Source: Gonatopus flavifemur
Taxonomy: Eukaryota > Arthropoda > Insecta > Hymenoptera > Dryinidae
DNA: 64,000 nucleotides
Assembly (NCBI GenBank): GCA_018340375.1
Contig: JAFFJZ010000003.1
Location: forward strand, 3,968,001-4,032,000
Direction: 5' to 3'
A model generated the notes under the pieces. It made no database searches. It was not told where the DNA came from and saw only the letters and a program-made list of their open reading frames with translations. Positions 26,331 through 37,944 of this stretch are shown here, in pieces. Made by a program: the position numbers and the translations under genes. Each line of letters starts with the position of its first letter. Within the stretch, counting starts at the first letter, position 1.

Positions 26331-27479
26331 GCCGTTAATCTTCAAACGCTCTATGTATATACATGAAGATGTGAAATACAGGACCGCATACACGTATATA
26401 TACGCGCAGGAAACAACTTCGATACAAGATTGGAAGTCAATAGGGCGAAAATAAAAGTCGAATCCGAACAAAGGAAATTCGATTCATCGTATTTCATTCC
26501 ATTCATTGTACTGTTCATTCAAATTCGATTATGAAATCTCAAATACCTCCAAAGTATTTATTTGATTTCATTATTCGATGAGTCTCGTATTTTTTATTGA
26601 ATTACTAAAAAGCATGATGGATTTGAATGGTTGGGATTATTTTTTAAACTATTGTTACGTATCATACTTCTTTTCCTCGGAATGTAGAAAAAACGATGAC
26701 ACCGTTTTTTTTGCTCATTTGGTGATTAACTTAATGTATGGAGAATAAAAATCGATTTATATTTCGACTACAAGTCTCCGTTAAAAACTTGATCATTCAT
26801 TTTGCGAGTAAATAGAAGGAAATAAAAAAGAAGTCTAAAATATCGAGTACTGTAATTAAAACCCATTGTTGACAAGACAAACAAAAAACTGCATCCTTAA
26901 GTACAGAAATCTCTTGCATTACCGAATAAATGTTTCAGATACCTGCACACCCCATCTATCGATCTCCACGGTGGAATTCACAAGAGTGTATATTCACTGC
27001 TCAAGTTAATTAGCGTCACGAGTGGAAGATAGGTGGAGTGTACACAGAGAAGCAGCATCTGTGTGAACGGGAAGTGAATCAATTTTTTTCCTACAACCTG
27101 TCCAATTAATCTTCTTTTCGATGTATTTTGCAAAGCAATGATGAATTCACATTTGAGGTTTCAGCAACATGCCATGAGTAGTAAAATTCCATAAACTGTT
27201 GATTGAAAAATCACATGACGGCTTTGATGATACACGTTATCATCGTCATTTGAAAAACTTTTTCCATCCTCAAAAGTTGCGAACGATGATTTTTTTTTTT
27301 TCGATAAATTTATCTCACCGATTAATTTCCTCTCGTTTAAAATTTCATTTATTTATCGGTTGGCATTTAACAATGAAGTTGCATCAGTAGGATTAATTAA
27401 CCATAATGGTCTTGCGTAACCATTAGAGTCAGACCGATACAAATGATCGAGATTTTATTTAGCTAACGGGGTAATTCGT

Positions 27480-27800
27480 TTATCTGGACCATTCAGTGGT
27501 CCGCCGAACAAATGGCAGCGGAGTCGAAGAGAAGAGACGAGAACAGAACGGCGGGTTCGCCAGTCAACTTTGAATCAAACCGGATTACGTAGATTTGTTT
27601 CATTCAATCGAAAAAATGTGTGCGCTAATGACTTCTGCACCCGTATTCGTTCGAATAGAACGGAACTTTGTCGTTCATTGATCGTCGTCGTGGAGAAATT
27701 CGTGGCGGTAACGGCTTGCTTTGAAATATCAAAGGGGATGTACGTCATCGATCGTGTCGGAGACGAGACGGTGTTGGTAAAGAGAATGCTTTGAATAAAT
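27480..27800. other. GC-richer island, possible first exon or promoter
   Basis: CpG-rich patch. It starts with a small perfect stem (GGACCA at 27486-27491, TGGTCC at 27497-27502). An ATG at 27512 in favourable context (gaacaaATGGCAGCG) opens 26 charged codons to a stop at 27592. A second plus-strand frame is open from 27570 to 27794 and a minus-strand frame is open across most of the same bases. I recognise no product and see no convincing donor. It looks like a promoter or 5' UTR island as much as coding sequence. Confidence 0.25.
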
Positions 27801-29696
27801 ACGAATGTTACTTCACGGATGAGGAAATTTCATCAGGAATTCATTGGATATTGATCATACGATGAATGCTTCCGATTTAATTTCAGAATAATTGGGGGAT
27901 TTTTTGCAATGCTGTTAGTAATTATGTGGGAAGGATGAGGTACTTATCGTTCGAAGGAATAGTGAATAGAGCCCAACGTAATGAAGTAAGTCGTTGAGCA
28001 ACGTGAACTCTATGCGTTGCTTTGATATGGGAGCCTTGCGAATGGAGATGGAATATTGTCAAAATCACTATTCATTCCAAATTAGTTTGTCTCTTCTTAT
28101 TATTAGTTTATTCTCTTCTTATATATCATGAAGAATTTCAAAACAGTGCACTTGTTCTACTCTGTCAATATATCGATCCAAAACAGTTGGTCGCCGTAGC
28201 TAGGGGGGCTGCGGTTTCATTTTAGGAAGCTATATTGATACAAAAAGCTCCGAAGAATTTCCTTTCCCCGCTTTTCATCTCTCGAATGTTCACAGAATGT
28301 CATAGCGTGTCAGATGATTCAATAAACTGGGGCGGGTTGTGACATTTCAAGGATAATTTGACTTGTTTTGTGTTACTTCGAAATTTCTTACAGCAGTGGT
28401 TTGGCGGTGCCCTGAATGTAAAAATGCCATACACATCTAGATCCCAACAGGATCAGATAGTCGAGTGAGAAAATTCAAAACAAATTCTCCAATTCATTCC
28501 TCCAATATCGAACGGATTGAACATAAGATCGAATTTCCAAAGAATTCGAATCTTCCGTGTCCATTCACTTTCATTTGCGACACACTCAAATTCAATCCAT
28601 CATTTTCCAGGTATTCAACGCGTGAACCTAATGCATTCTATTGATATGCTATCTGACAGATATCTATTGAAGTCACCGTCAGCCACTTATCTCGTTCTCA
28701 CTTTGTGTCCGAAGCAAGGAACTTGAAAATTCCCCTCTCTTATCTAACAACGGGAAAGATTTATTGAGAAACGAGGTGACAGTTTCGGACGAAGGAACTT
28801 CTCGGGATTTCTCCATCAATTCGTGGCTAAACTTTGAAATATATATGTATATGTATATCTTTTGACTTTCTCAGGATTGTCTTTTCAGGGACCATTAGAT
28901 TTATGTGTTTAATCTATCGGATGATGATTATTAGCCTAGCGAAAGCCTGCCTACCACAATGTAATTGCATTGAAACATCGTTGAAACTTTGCCCTCGGAA
29001 CAGCTGATAAAGGATTTTCCGTTTTATTCTTCAAGTTTCCAATCGAATGAGATGGATGATCAAAGTTTTCTGCTTGGAAAACGATTCTTCTGTAGGGAAT
29101 GTACTAAAAATTACTTAGAATCTTGATGCTTTCGCAACCTATTGTTGAAATAACGATCACATGAACATTTTGAACACGCAACACACCGACTCTTTTCCCC
29201 TACTCCTGATTTTTGGTTCTTTTTTCTTTGACGTAAAACGCTGAGTTGGAACATTCGTCATTTTTGACTTTGACTGGCAATGAAATTTATCAACCGTTGG
29301 ACATAATTCAATACAAAATGTCACGTTTCGTACAAATTCTCTTCCAAATTCGACCCAAAATGCAACATAAATTTTAATTGTCCGATAAACTGATTTTTTA
29401 TAAAAAAAAACACGCCTGAACGTATATTCGAATTATCATCCCCGGCATCATTGAACCCATGAATTTTATAGAACCAAGAGATACGCAGACGTATGCAAAT
29501 GCATTGGGGAGTGGAATGAATGACAAATGGTTGATTTTACCCCGACTGTTAATCGTTGTACACGATTTACACGAATATATTCTCTGCGCTTAACAGCACA
29601 AAAGAGAAGTGAGAGGAAAATTGAGTGCTAAGAGCAATGAAAGTTTCTCGCGATGACGAAATGAATGAGACCGCAAAAAACAGAAACAAAGAAAAA

Positions 29697-29722
29697 GAAG
29701 AGGAGGAGGAGGAGGTGGAGGA
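29697..29722 (+). repeat. (GGA)n tract
   Basis: Short AGG/GGA run that creates a poly-Glu stretch in one frame. Confidence 0.65.
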
Positions 29723-29756
29723 AAAACTAGCTTCATTTGAATAGCACCGCGCTACA

Positions 29757-29868
29757 ATGTCTCATCTCGGCAACGGCAGTCTCGTGTATCGCGATGTGAC
29801 ATACGTCACTCATTGTGCGACAGGGTATTATCCTCACGAAGACTGCGTCGAGATTTCCATACTGCAAG
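29757..29868 (+). other. Exon-like open segment with phase-1 donor
   Basis: ATG at 29757 opens 37 codons plus one G and reaches CTGCAAG then GTAACG. The segment is GC-richer than its flanks and CpG-rich. A phase-1 G donor would join in frame to the DIP exon at 39252, giving Asp-Pro-Asp-Phe. The encoded peptide (MSHLGNGSLVYRDVTYVTHC at its start) lacks the hydrophobic signal peptide expected of a DIP N-terminus, so this is not a confident DIP first exon. Just upstream, a short frame at about 29639 encodes an acidic run from a GAG/GGA tract. Confidence 0.2.
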
Positions 29869-31140
29869 GTAACGCGGTATTACAGGGGAAAATCGTTCGC
29901 ATGTATAATTACTTGTTTCCTATCGAACGTGTCAGACCTCCCATTTATCAAGAATAACAATGGAAGTATGAGAATTACATTATTATGTGCCAAATATGTA
30001 TCTCAATCCATCGAGATTTTGTTTCATAAAGGGATCAACAGGCGATAATATTGATTACTCGACGCGTGCTATGTACGGTTCATCGCTCATGAAATATGGA
30101 TGCGTTGTTCGTGCAAATGTTACGCGCAAGAGGATGAAATGTATTCTGTGTATATATTGGTTCTCCGAATTCAATTTTTGATTAATTCATTCCACGGGAC
30201 GAAAAGAGAATCAAACCAAAGGCTATTGCTCCACATGAAACATGGTGTGTCTTTTTTTGTTCTCCGAAGAACAGAATTCTCGCAACGACGAGGAACCAAC
30301 GAAAGAGCTCTTCATCCTTCAACGGAATGAAAAGAAAAGAAACAAGGAAACAATATGCCGTGTTCGAGATTTTTCGTATAAGTTTACATCGTATTTCTAC
30401 GTACTTCATTCAAATACAGCGAAGACTCCTGATTTAGACACTTTCGCCCGAGGTTGTCGGCAGGATAAAGACTTAAAAAACAAACTCAAACTGGAAATAA
30501 AGGAATGAGAGGAAGACCTTTATCTGAGAATAAGGACGTGAGAATGAAATATTATTTTCCTCAAGCATCAAACTTTTTACGTTACAGAGGTATTAACTGT
30601 TTCGTGTTGTTGTTGCTTTCATTTCGAATTATGTAATTATTCAATTCCTTCTGTACAGTGGGGAACTTGGATTATTTTTTTAAATCCATCAAAGTTCAGT
30701 AGAAGTTCTTGAAAAGTCAAACAAAAGTATAATTTGAAGTTTGAACGAAAGTTCAATACTCGGGATCGAATTCATCCTGTTAACTCAATTCTTTCGAATA
30801 AACGCAATTCCAGTAACAGTTCAGGATTTTGTCTAGAAGGGAGTTCAATTTCAATATCGAAGCACCTGGGGGCAAGGATGGATATATGAGCCCCCCCACT
30901 TTCTTGATTTGTAATAAATTCTTCTATTTTCAGTATAAAAATCTGGAATGGATCATATAATTCTTCTGTGAACTACCCAACACTAATTGCATGAAGTCTC
31001 ATTTCATTCTTCGCAGCCATTGAAGGAATATAATCGTTTTTCCAAAGTTTCCCATTTCTTCATCCCCAACATTTGTACGGGTAATATGGACCCCAAGGTA
31101 TTTTTGTCAAAGAAACAAAACAATTGAAGGAAAATGTTCA

Positions 31141-31146
31141 TTTATT
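31141..31146 (-). promoter_or_regulatory. Polyadenylation signal AATAAA for the small CxxC gene
   Basis: Reads AATAAA on the minus strand, about 115 nt downstream of the TGA at 31260. It is followed by a T-rich stretch on the minus strand (ttttccttcaattgttttgtttc), as expected near a cleavage site. The hexamer is common by chance in AT-rich DNA, so support comes from position only. Confidence 0.4.
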
Positions 31147-31259
31147 CATAAATTCACATAGAATAGAGTTGGATCTAGATATAAATTGAAAGTCCGATTG
31201 GATATTGCCTCAAAATGAAGAAAAGTGACTTATCATAAACCAATCGTTTTCGTTTTAAT

Positions 31260-31396
31260 TCATTTACAGAAGTCACAAATGTAAACATCTTTTCCGCAGC
31301 CAGCACAAACCCACAGTTCACCTCCCTCCACATGTTCGTAGAATCGGGGGCCATAATACCCGCAGTGCAGAGAGCCCCTGTATCCACTCTGTCCAT
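31260..31396 (-). CDS. Small CxxC protein, terminal coding exon
   Basis: The exon starts after attttattctccaag (good acceptor), in phase 1 with exon 1, and the split codon becomes Asp. It encodes 44 residues and ends with TGA at 31262-31260. It is much GC-richer than its flanks. Visible features are a Gly/Tyr-rich part (HCGYYGPRFYEHVEGGE), then WVCAGCGKDVYICDFCK at the very C-terminus, i.e. C-x2-C-x6-C-x2-C plus an upstream His-Cys pair. This pattern suggests metal (zinc) binding; that is inference. The intron is 154 nt. AATAAA lies about 115 nt past the stop. It could also be the last exon of a longer protein with other upstream exons. Confidence 0.5.
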
Positions 31397-31550
31397 CTTG
31401 GAGAATAAAATTTTTCTATCCTCGACTTTATAAATAAATTGACATTACTTGATGTGAAATGCGATCTTTATAGCATACTAAATACATACCCAAACTTGTT
31501 GCCACCAGTTAAAATGAACAAACTGTAGTAATATTAGGTGAAACTCTTAC

Positions 31551-31599
31551 CTTTCAAACTTTTGATAACGAGCACAAAATTCATTGCTTGATATATCAT
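31551..31599 (-). CDS. Small CxxC protein, coding exon 1
   Basis: Start exon of a predicted 61-residue protein, read on the minus strand from ATG at 31599 to the donor at 31551 (GAAAG then GTAAGAG, near-perfect). It holds 16 codons plus 1 nt, phase 1. An in-frame TAG lies 11 codons upstream, so the ORF does not extend further unless an upstream exon is spliced in. A second in-frame ATG five codons in (31584) could be used instead. The encoded N-terminus is short and hydrophobic (MNFVLVIKSLK after the second Met), possibly a weak signal or anchor. Another frame of this exon is also open but does not join to the Cys-rich frame of exon 2. No family recognised. Confidence 0.45.
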
Positions 31600-31939
31600 C
31601 AACCACAACAGCTGAGCGATCAGCGTGATCTACAGTGTCGTTTGGGAACTAGTTCCAGTAGAGGGAGCCCATTATTCCACCTTTGCCTCTATACTCTAAA
31701 ATCTTGACAAGATTAGAAAAGGTGATGATCTCTGTTTTTGTAGAGTCTGTAGAGTTTCTGCAAGTCAAGTGAAAATATTTTGAAAAAATAAACCCAATAA
31801 AACAATAAACCAAACAATGAGAGGAAAGGAAACGATCCGATGATGAAATCTAACACAGAATTCCTCTGCACGCTTACGAATGTATACAACGAATTTCGTG
31901 GAGTTTTATAAAACCTTGTCATGCATTCTCATTTCACGA

Positions 31940-32110
31940 CAACGAGAAATTTGTGACGTGCCGTGGCCGGACGTTGGTCAAATGGCGACGACTGACCGAG
32001 CGCTCGACCGGTTGTCGTTTGTTGTTAGGTAAAGTGCGGTTGTTCAGAAATTGCAGTTCGTGAGGCCGCGATTCCACGGTGTACTAAGTATTTCTTCGAA
32101 GCGACTTCGA
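31940..32110. promoter_or_regulatory. CpG-rich island, possible promoter or first exon
   Basis: A sharply GC- and CpG-richer patch (gccgtggccggacg, gagcgctcgaccgg) in AT-rich surroundings. On the plus strand an ATG in good context (gtcaaATGGCG at 31982) opens 15 codons plus 2 nt and runs to TTAG then GTAAAG at 32028, which resembles a first coding exon. On the minus strand the same patch lies 340 nt upstream of the small CxxC gene and could be its promoter or 5' UTR. Which strand is used cannot be settled here. Confidence 0.3.
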
Positions 32111-33422
32111 GTTTACGAGACTTAATATAGGTGTTTTACCGGTAATTCTACATCAAATAACCCGTCGGTTCTTGGTTCCTTTTCCTCCTTCCACTTCAAT
32201 GTTGTCCGGTGATACAACCCTGAGAAGGAGAAAGAGAAAAGACGAAGGAGCCCGATAACGCCAATCCTCCACTCCAACGGAGAACCCAAGTCTCCGCAAA
32301 GTGTCGTGACAAGCAACGATCTGCATATGAGACATGCGTGCTTGTAAATTGTCAGAAATTCGATCGAAAATTAATGAAGTGTTGCGTTGAATTCAAACTA
32401 CCGAGGAACATTTTTTTTCTCATAGAACTTGGAATAAATGATAAATCACGACAATGAATAGCTGGTCTTTTTTTTTCCTCCTGGATGTATCAAAACATCG
32501 GTATCAACCTTAAAAGGTGAAATGCTCTTCTTTCTTTGCTTTGTTCTCCCAAGGGTGCGATATTCACTCTGTCCCAAGAATATAAATGTACGAGCGTGTG
32601 TGTGTGTTGCTTTATATGTGCGTTTATGTCGACGGCTGGTGGCCATCTATGGTTATTTGCATAATATAGGCCCTCGTTATGCACGCCCATTAACTTCCCT
32701 CCTCTACGCCTTTTTCTACCCTCTTCCGTCGTAATCTTTCGCACGTCCCGACAACAGAACTACCCTTTCCAAACCTTCTTTGTCCGAATGACGAAGGGTT
32801 TACATCTTATTCGCGGCTTTGATATAAAAAATATTTATATATATATATATAGTAGCTTTAGGGGGATGTCATCAACTCAATTCTCATCTCATTATAAGAT
32901 ATTTATGGAACGAGAAAGAATAACCGTTTTCGAATAAAATATACCGTCATGAATGAAGGCAATTGAACACACGTCGTCGGTTGATATTAAATAGTAATGT
33001 AATGAACGTATTCATAAATGAATATTCGTGGTGACTTTTAATGAGAGAGGTTGGAATGATTCTTCGTATGAGTTTCAACGGAAAGACACGGGGAACACGC
33101 CAAATTAGAATTCTGAACAATACCGGGATGTTATTTCCCTATTGTTTGACGCTTTAAGAAAGTTTCAACATCAGCATCGACGTGGTCGCAGATGCTGATG
33201 TTAAAAACCCATATCACTCCATTGTTCCTAAATACACAATAGTGGCGTAGGGCAGCTATGTCCACAGAAAAAGAAGAAGAAAGCAATAAAAGATGGGCGC
33301 AAAATTTAACAGCAAAGGGACGTTAATAATTACGTTCCTAGACAATGGAGAAATGAGAAATTCGTTCATGTGCGCTGCATCTCCCTTTCATTGATTTCTC
33401 TTCTTTTTTTCTCTTCGTACTA

Positions 33423-33443
33423 ATATATATATATATATATATA
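33423..33443 (+). repeat. (AT)n microsatellite
   Basis: About ten AT units. Similar shorter tracts occur at 21441-21458, 32836-32851, 43044-43061, 59529-59555 and 62057-62070. Confidence 0.8.
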
Positions 33444-36297
33444 AATTATAGTACCTTGGTCTAATGTGTTCCAATTTAATAAGAGACTTCTCTCCGGAGG
33501 GTGAACGCTTGGTTTCATTTGACGCGACATTTCGAATAAGGGGCTGAACAATTCTTCTCTTATTTTCTTCTCCTCTCTCTCTGCAATGTCCACTCGTATG
33601 GATTATTGCATGTAACATTGAAGGAGACTCAGAAGGTTTGCCCCACGATCTTGGAAATAACATTCCTGTCTCATCCATAAAGCGATTGAAAATAGAAAAT
33701 CTATATATTTTTTGATCCTCCTATCGGAGGAAAAATTATAATTTCTGAACTCACTTTTTTCTATCACGTCAAATCTTCCAATTCATTTCAATTAATTTTC
33801 TTTTATTCTGTCATCGATTCGATAACATATAAAAAATTTCTCGTACTAGACACAACTATTTTGAGTGCAACCCATCAAAATTATTAATGACGATCCTTGA
33901 ATAGAATATCTAATCCTTCATGGATTCCAATGAAAACTAGATAATTTAATCCTCTTCAATGATCGCTATCTTGACTACTGTCAATAATAATATTGATATA
34001 CCTTATGTAAAATATGCTCTCAATTAATTTTCGAGAGAATCGATGTTTGAAGAGTAGAGAAGAAAACAAGTTTGAAGATACCCCAGGCAAAATGAAATAT
34101 CGACGTGCTTTTTTTGGTTCATCGATAAGATACGAGACAAATATACCGTATTTATTCTTCGTGTCGATTTGCAATTGTGTATGGATTTAGGATTCGTGGA
34201 AACAAAATATGATACTCTTGAAAGCTGCAAGCTGTATGTACACATGAAAAGAGTGGAAGAAGTATCGAAAACTAGGTTGTTTGGTATTCCTTTTTTCATG
34301 CCGAATGAAATTAATTTGTAATCCATCGATGATTATTATTTTCAAATTTCATGTCAGTAAAAAATAAGTGTTTGGAAACATCGTTGTTTAAAGTCATAGA
34401 GGATAATTCGAAGTTCATTGTTCTCAGTATACGTCCATCACAATGAACAATATGCGTGAACAAGTTCAATAGAAGAGTCTTTATAAGATGTTCGAAATCA
34501 TAGAGATGTTCATGGAAACTTGATCCAACAATTTGAATGGTTGAAGGAACGTGTCGTTGAAATACCTCAAAACGTATATCTAACAGTCGAGTTTGGCGTC
34601 TTAGAAACTCCCCCTATTTAGCATTGATATCCATCCAACTTGGTCCAACTCTGTATGAGCGTGAAATTCAAATATTATATGGAAGGTAGATGGGGAGATA
34701 TGATAGTAGTGTCTGTGGTGCTGTGTAATATTGTTATCCCTTCTATTCTTTTGTTTGATACTGGGAACTCTGAGTATTGGGACTATTCATCTCCAAGAGT
34801 ATTAACCCATGGGTTCCGAGTTGATGTATCGGAATTATATCTGAACTTCGATTCCTACAATGCATTGCAAATACTGCAAGCAATTTTAGGGTACGGTGTA
34901 CCATTGTGGATGGATTTTGTACATGATCTCATGTATGCATGAGATTTCGTATAAAGCGATGATGGTAGTTTTGATGTGGAGAAAACCTTTCTCAAAAATG
35001 TAGATATCAGTGTGATATCTGAGTTCAAGCTTTATCTCTTGAACCCTGCAGTTGAACCTTTGAATCGAAGAAGGATAAGCTTGTGAAGATAGTTTAGAAT
35101 CATTAGTAAAGAAATCTTCAAACTCTAAACGCACGATTGAACGTTATGTCAAGATCTAAAAGGATTCCCTCCAAAAAGGGTCTAGAAGACTCATTTTTCA
35201 ATGAAAAAATATTACATTTGAGCATCTCGATGATAAAATTAGACAGTTATATTTGTGAAAAGACGTGGAACTGATTGGGTATACAACGAATATGAATGGC
35301 TTCGTTATTCGAAACTTGGATGGATTTCTTAGATGAAGTCAATTATTTTGTTCGATGTAGTTTGACTTCGAACCTGAAAACGAAACTTATCGAATAATCA
35401 TTCGTTGTGGCAACTTCAATAATCAGTATCTAGAAATGAAGTGAAACTCATTTCACGTATAAGAGGCTGTCTTTATTCATGTTCTTGAAGTTTGAATAGT
35501 TAATAGAAACGAAACGAGAATTCAAACTCACAAAATCTGATAGATTATCATTATTCATGACCTCAAATTGGCTGCTTGGAAATGAAAATATCGTTTGAAG
35601 GATCTACTGCAAGATTTTTGGTCCTCAATAACTGAGTGTTTTGTTATTCGATTACTAATTCGTTGGAATAAACGATTCAAACTACCTTCCAGTGATTCTT
35701 TTGAAGAAAAATGCACCTGAATCTATGTTCTTCTTCCTCCGAAGGAGATTGCATTCCAAATTGTGTATCACCAAGAGAACATCATTTGAAGTTTGAGGAA
35801 CATTTATTCTCTCTTTCAGTTAATTTATTCAAATAGAACGAAACGTTCCCATCACACAGCATATTCATCGACACTTCACTATGAATTTCCAAGAAATAAA
35901 ATTAAAGAAAAATTTGAGAAATATATAATGTTGTTGAATTTGCGTGTTCGAATTTCTTGAAAAATACAGTCTCGAGGTTGTTACGTAGCGCTCAACAAAC
36001 CCCAAGATTTTCTGTTGTATTTCCGCCACCCCTATCTATTCCCATCTCATTTCCGTGGGTTGAATTTATATATTTACGATTCAAGTATATTGCATCGGCA
36101 CCCGAGGTGGAGCATCGGTGGTGTCGCTTTATGAACAGATCTTTCTAAATAACGATGTTCATGTGTCATATTTGAGAATATTTGAACGTCGACAAGAGTC
36201 GATTGAAACTATATTTGTTGTTTCGATTTCCACAAAAATTAGTAACATCGATAAGAGGTTGATCTCATGAGGCTGCAACTCAACGTATAACAAGGAT

Positions 36298-36792
36298 TCA
36301 TTCTCTCACCTCGGTCCATAAAAAATTTCTTGACTCACCCTTCTTGACTTCCACCCTATACGTTACCTTTGCGATAGCAATTCTTTCGATTAGGAACATA
36401 GAGGAAAGTTTGATGCGTAATACACCGACGCATCGGGTCCATTGTATGTGGCTCTTGTGGTAAAGAAACAAAAAATTTTTTCCTCTTCCAATGGGATATC
36501 TTTTACGATTGTCCATTTGCACAATAAAACCGCACATTGTCTGGACGAGAATAACGAGATATACTCTCGTAAACGAAAGGTCAAGAAGATCGTATAAATG
36601 AAGGCTATGAAACAAGCTACACTTCATGTTTTCCAGCCACTGAAAATTACATTTGATGTTCAATTCACATAGATGTATCATGTTCTTGATTATTATAAAA
36701 CTGTATAAATGCAGCGGATAACAGACTTCATTGCTGAAACAAATCACCGAAGTACTTATTCTAAAAGGATAAATATAACGTAGTCCATTCAC
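36298..36792 (-). other. Longest open frame in the window (164 codons), unassigned
   Basis: Minus-strand frame rich in Ile, Leu, Phe and Cys. At this base composition I expect well under one frame this long by chance across the window, so it deserves mention. A central hydrophobic segment ending YLVILVQ weakly resembles the TYhhhhhQF C-terminal signature of insect gustatory receptors, with Val and Thr where Tyr-preceding Thr and final Phe are expected. The frame continues about 70 residues beyond that point, unlike a receptor C-terminus. It could be a decayed receptor fragment or non-coding. Confidence 0.15.
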
Positions 36793-37540
36793 TGGTGTTT
36801 CGAATGAAATTGTGTGTATTAAGAGATGCAGAGAAAACTAATCATTCAATTGCCGTTGGTGTGATGGTTTACGGAAATCTCCGCAATTTTTATCGCTGGC
36901 TGAAGATGACTGTTCAGGAGTTAACAAAAACAAATGAACCGTTGTTGATGATTTTACGATGTAACTGAAACCTAACGATTTATGAAAATTGTTTGAACAA
37001 AGTCGAGAACAAGAACAAATGTCCAAAGAGAAAGTATTTTATTACTTGAACTGGACAAAACTTGACTCTGGTATAACATCTCTCTTTTCTAAGTCAAATA
37101 CAACAAGAACATTGTAGAAGATTGTTCTTCTTCGAACGTAGGTATACGATACTGAAATTCAACCATCTATTCCCTGTTATTGCTTTTTCTTCCAATAAAA
37201 AGTCAATGAAGTGAATTTTATATCACGCTATATTGCGTTCCTATGTTACACAAGCAACGTGATCAATTTATTTCTTGAATTTACCTCGGTGAAACAAATG
37301 GACTGAAGAAACTATCTACAACAACGATATGCATAACATATCTATCCTCCAACACACAAAAGAAACCATCGACTGAATCGGTAGGATGTTTAGCATGTAT
37401 TTATGTCAAACGATTTACACAATTACATTACACAATATTTGTCTATTCGAATAGGAATAACGAGGTTTAACGTTCGAATCCCTAGATGTAACACGCATCA
37501 GATATTCCCTCTCCTTTTCCCACCTTCCTTCCATCCTCAG

Positions 37541-37625
37541 AATTTCTCTGCAAACTCATGCAACTTTGTAACATCGAACGACATGAATCAAAGTTTATTC
37601 TCTGTGGTTGAAGGGGTTGAAGCAA
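37541..37625 (+). other. Possible internal exon with very strong acceptor
   Basis: The acceptor is an almost pure pyrimidine tract (ctctccttttcccaccttcc, continuing to ATCCTCAG at 37540), the best in the window. The frame that follows is open for 28 codons plus 1 nt to a modest donor (GCAA then GTAGAA at 37626) and leaves in phase 1, compatible with the DIP exon at 39252 (junction codon would be Asn). The content is polar with no known motif. The weak donor and missing upstream exon keep confidence low. Confidence 0.18.
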
Positions 37626-37734
37626 GTAGAATACAATCCAACAATTCTATCATGAATTCATAGACAGAACAGGGGCGGCAGACTGTCGGGCGACCATGCG
37701 TATTCAATTATTCACATTTCTGTCTAACCGAACG

Positions 37735-37944
37735 TTACATTCGCAACGAGCAATTCTGATCCACAAATAGATTCATATGCATGTAAATAGAGTTCTTTTT
37801 ATCACAAGGTTTTAATGTAACGATAAGAGATTTTAGATATGAGACTTGAATGATGATAAAAATTAGAATTAGCGTTGAGGGGTTTAAGCGGTTCATAGAA
37901 ATCTTTTGGATCCCCGTTCTCATTCCGGAGCAGAGGCTCTCCAT
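37735..37944 (-). other. Minus-strand open frame with signal-anchor-like segment
   Basis: A T-rich acceptor (ctttgtgttggtgcttag) on the minus strand ends at 37965. Downstream, an ATG at 37944 opens 69 codons to a stop at 37735. Residues about 17-37 contain STLILIFIIIQVSYL, a good hydrophobic core for a signal peptide or anchor. The patch is GC-richer than its flanks. No consensus donor follows the hydrophobic part, and I recognise no family. It may be a 5' exon of an unrelated minus-strand gene, or chance. Confidence 0.2.

Larger units (their letters stand above)
20747..27479. other. AT-rich region with three inverted-repeat elements
   Basis: Holds the elements at 21459, 25154 and 25753, microsatellites at 24136-24305 and the hairpin at 26290. 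Two frames of 129 and 120 codons (22364-22753 plus, 23828-23466 minus) have no recognisable content. Confidence 0.55.
32111..37540. other. AT-rich region without supported genes
   Basis: Contains a minus-strand pyrimidine-rich acceptor near 32220 (tcttttctctttctccttctcag) followed by an open 80-nt stretch to a GTAAAA donor near 32140, possibly a UTR exon of the small CxxC gene. A 96-codon minus-strand frame (33678-33388) and the 164-codon frame at 36298 are unassigned. Otherwise nothing is visible. Confidence 0.45.

Noticed and set aside
31551..31652. Alternative minus-strand frame through exon 1 of the small CxxC gene
   Set aside because: Open and protein-like, but exits in phase 2 and does not join to the Cys-rich frame of the next exon.
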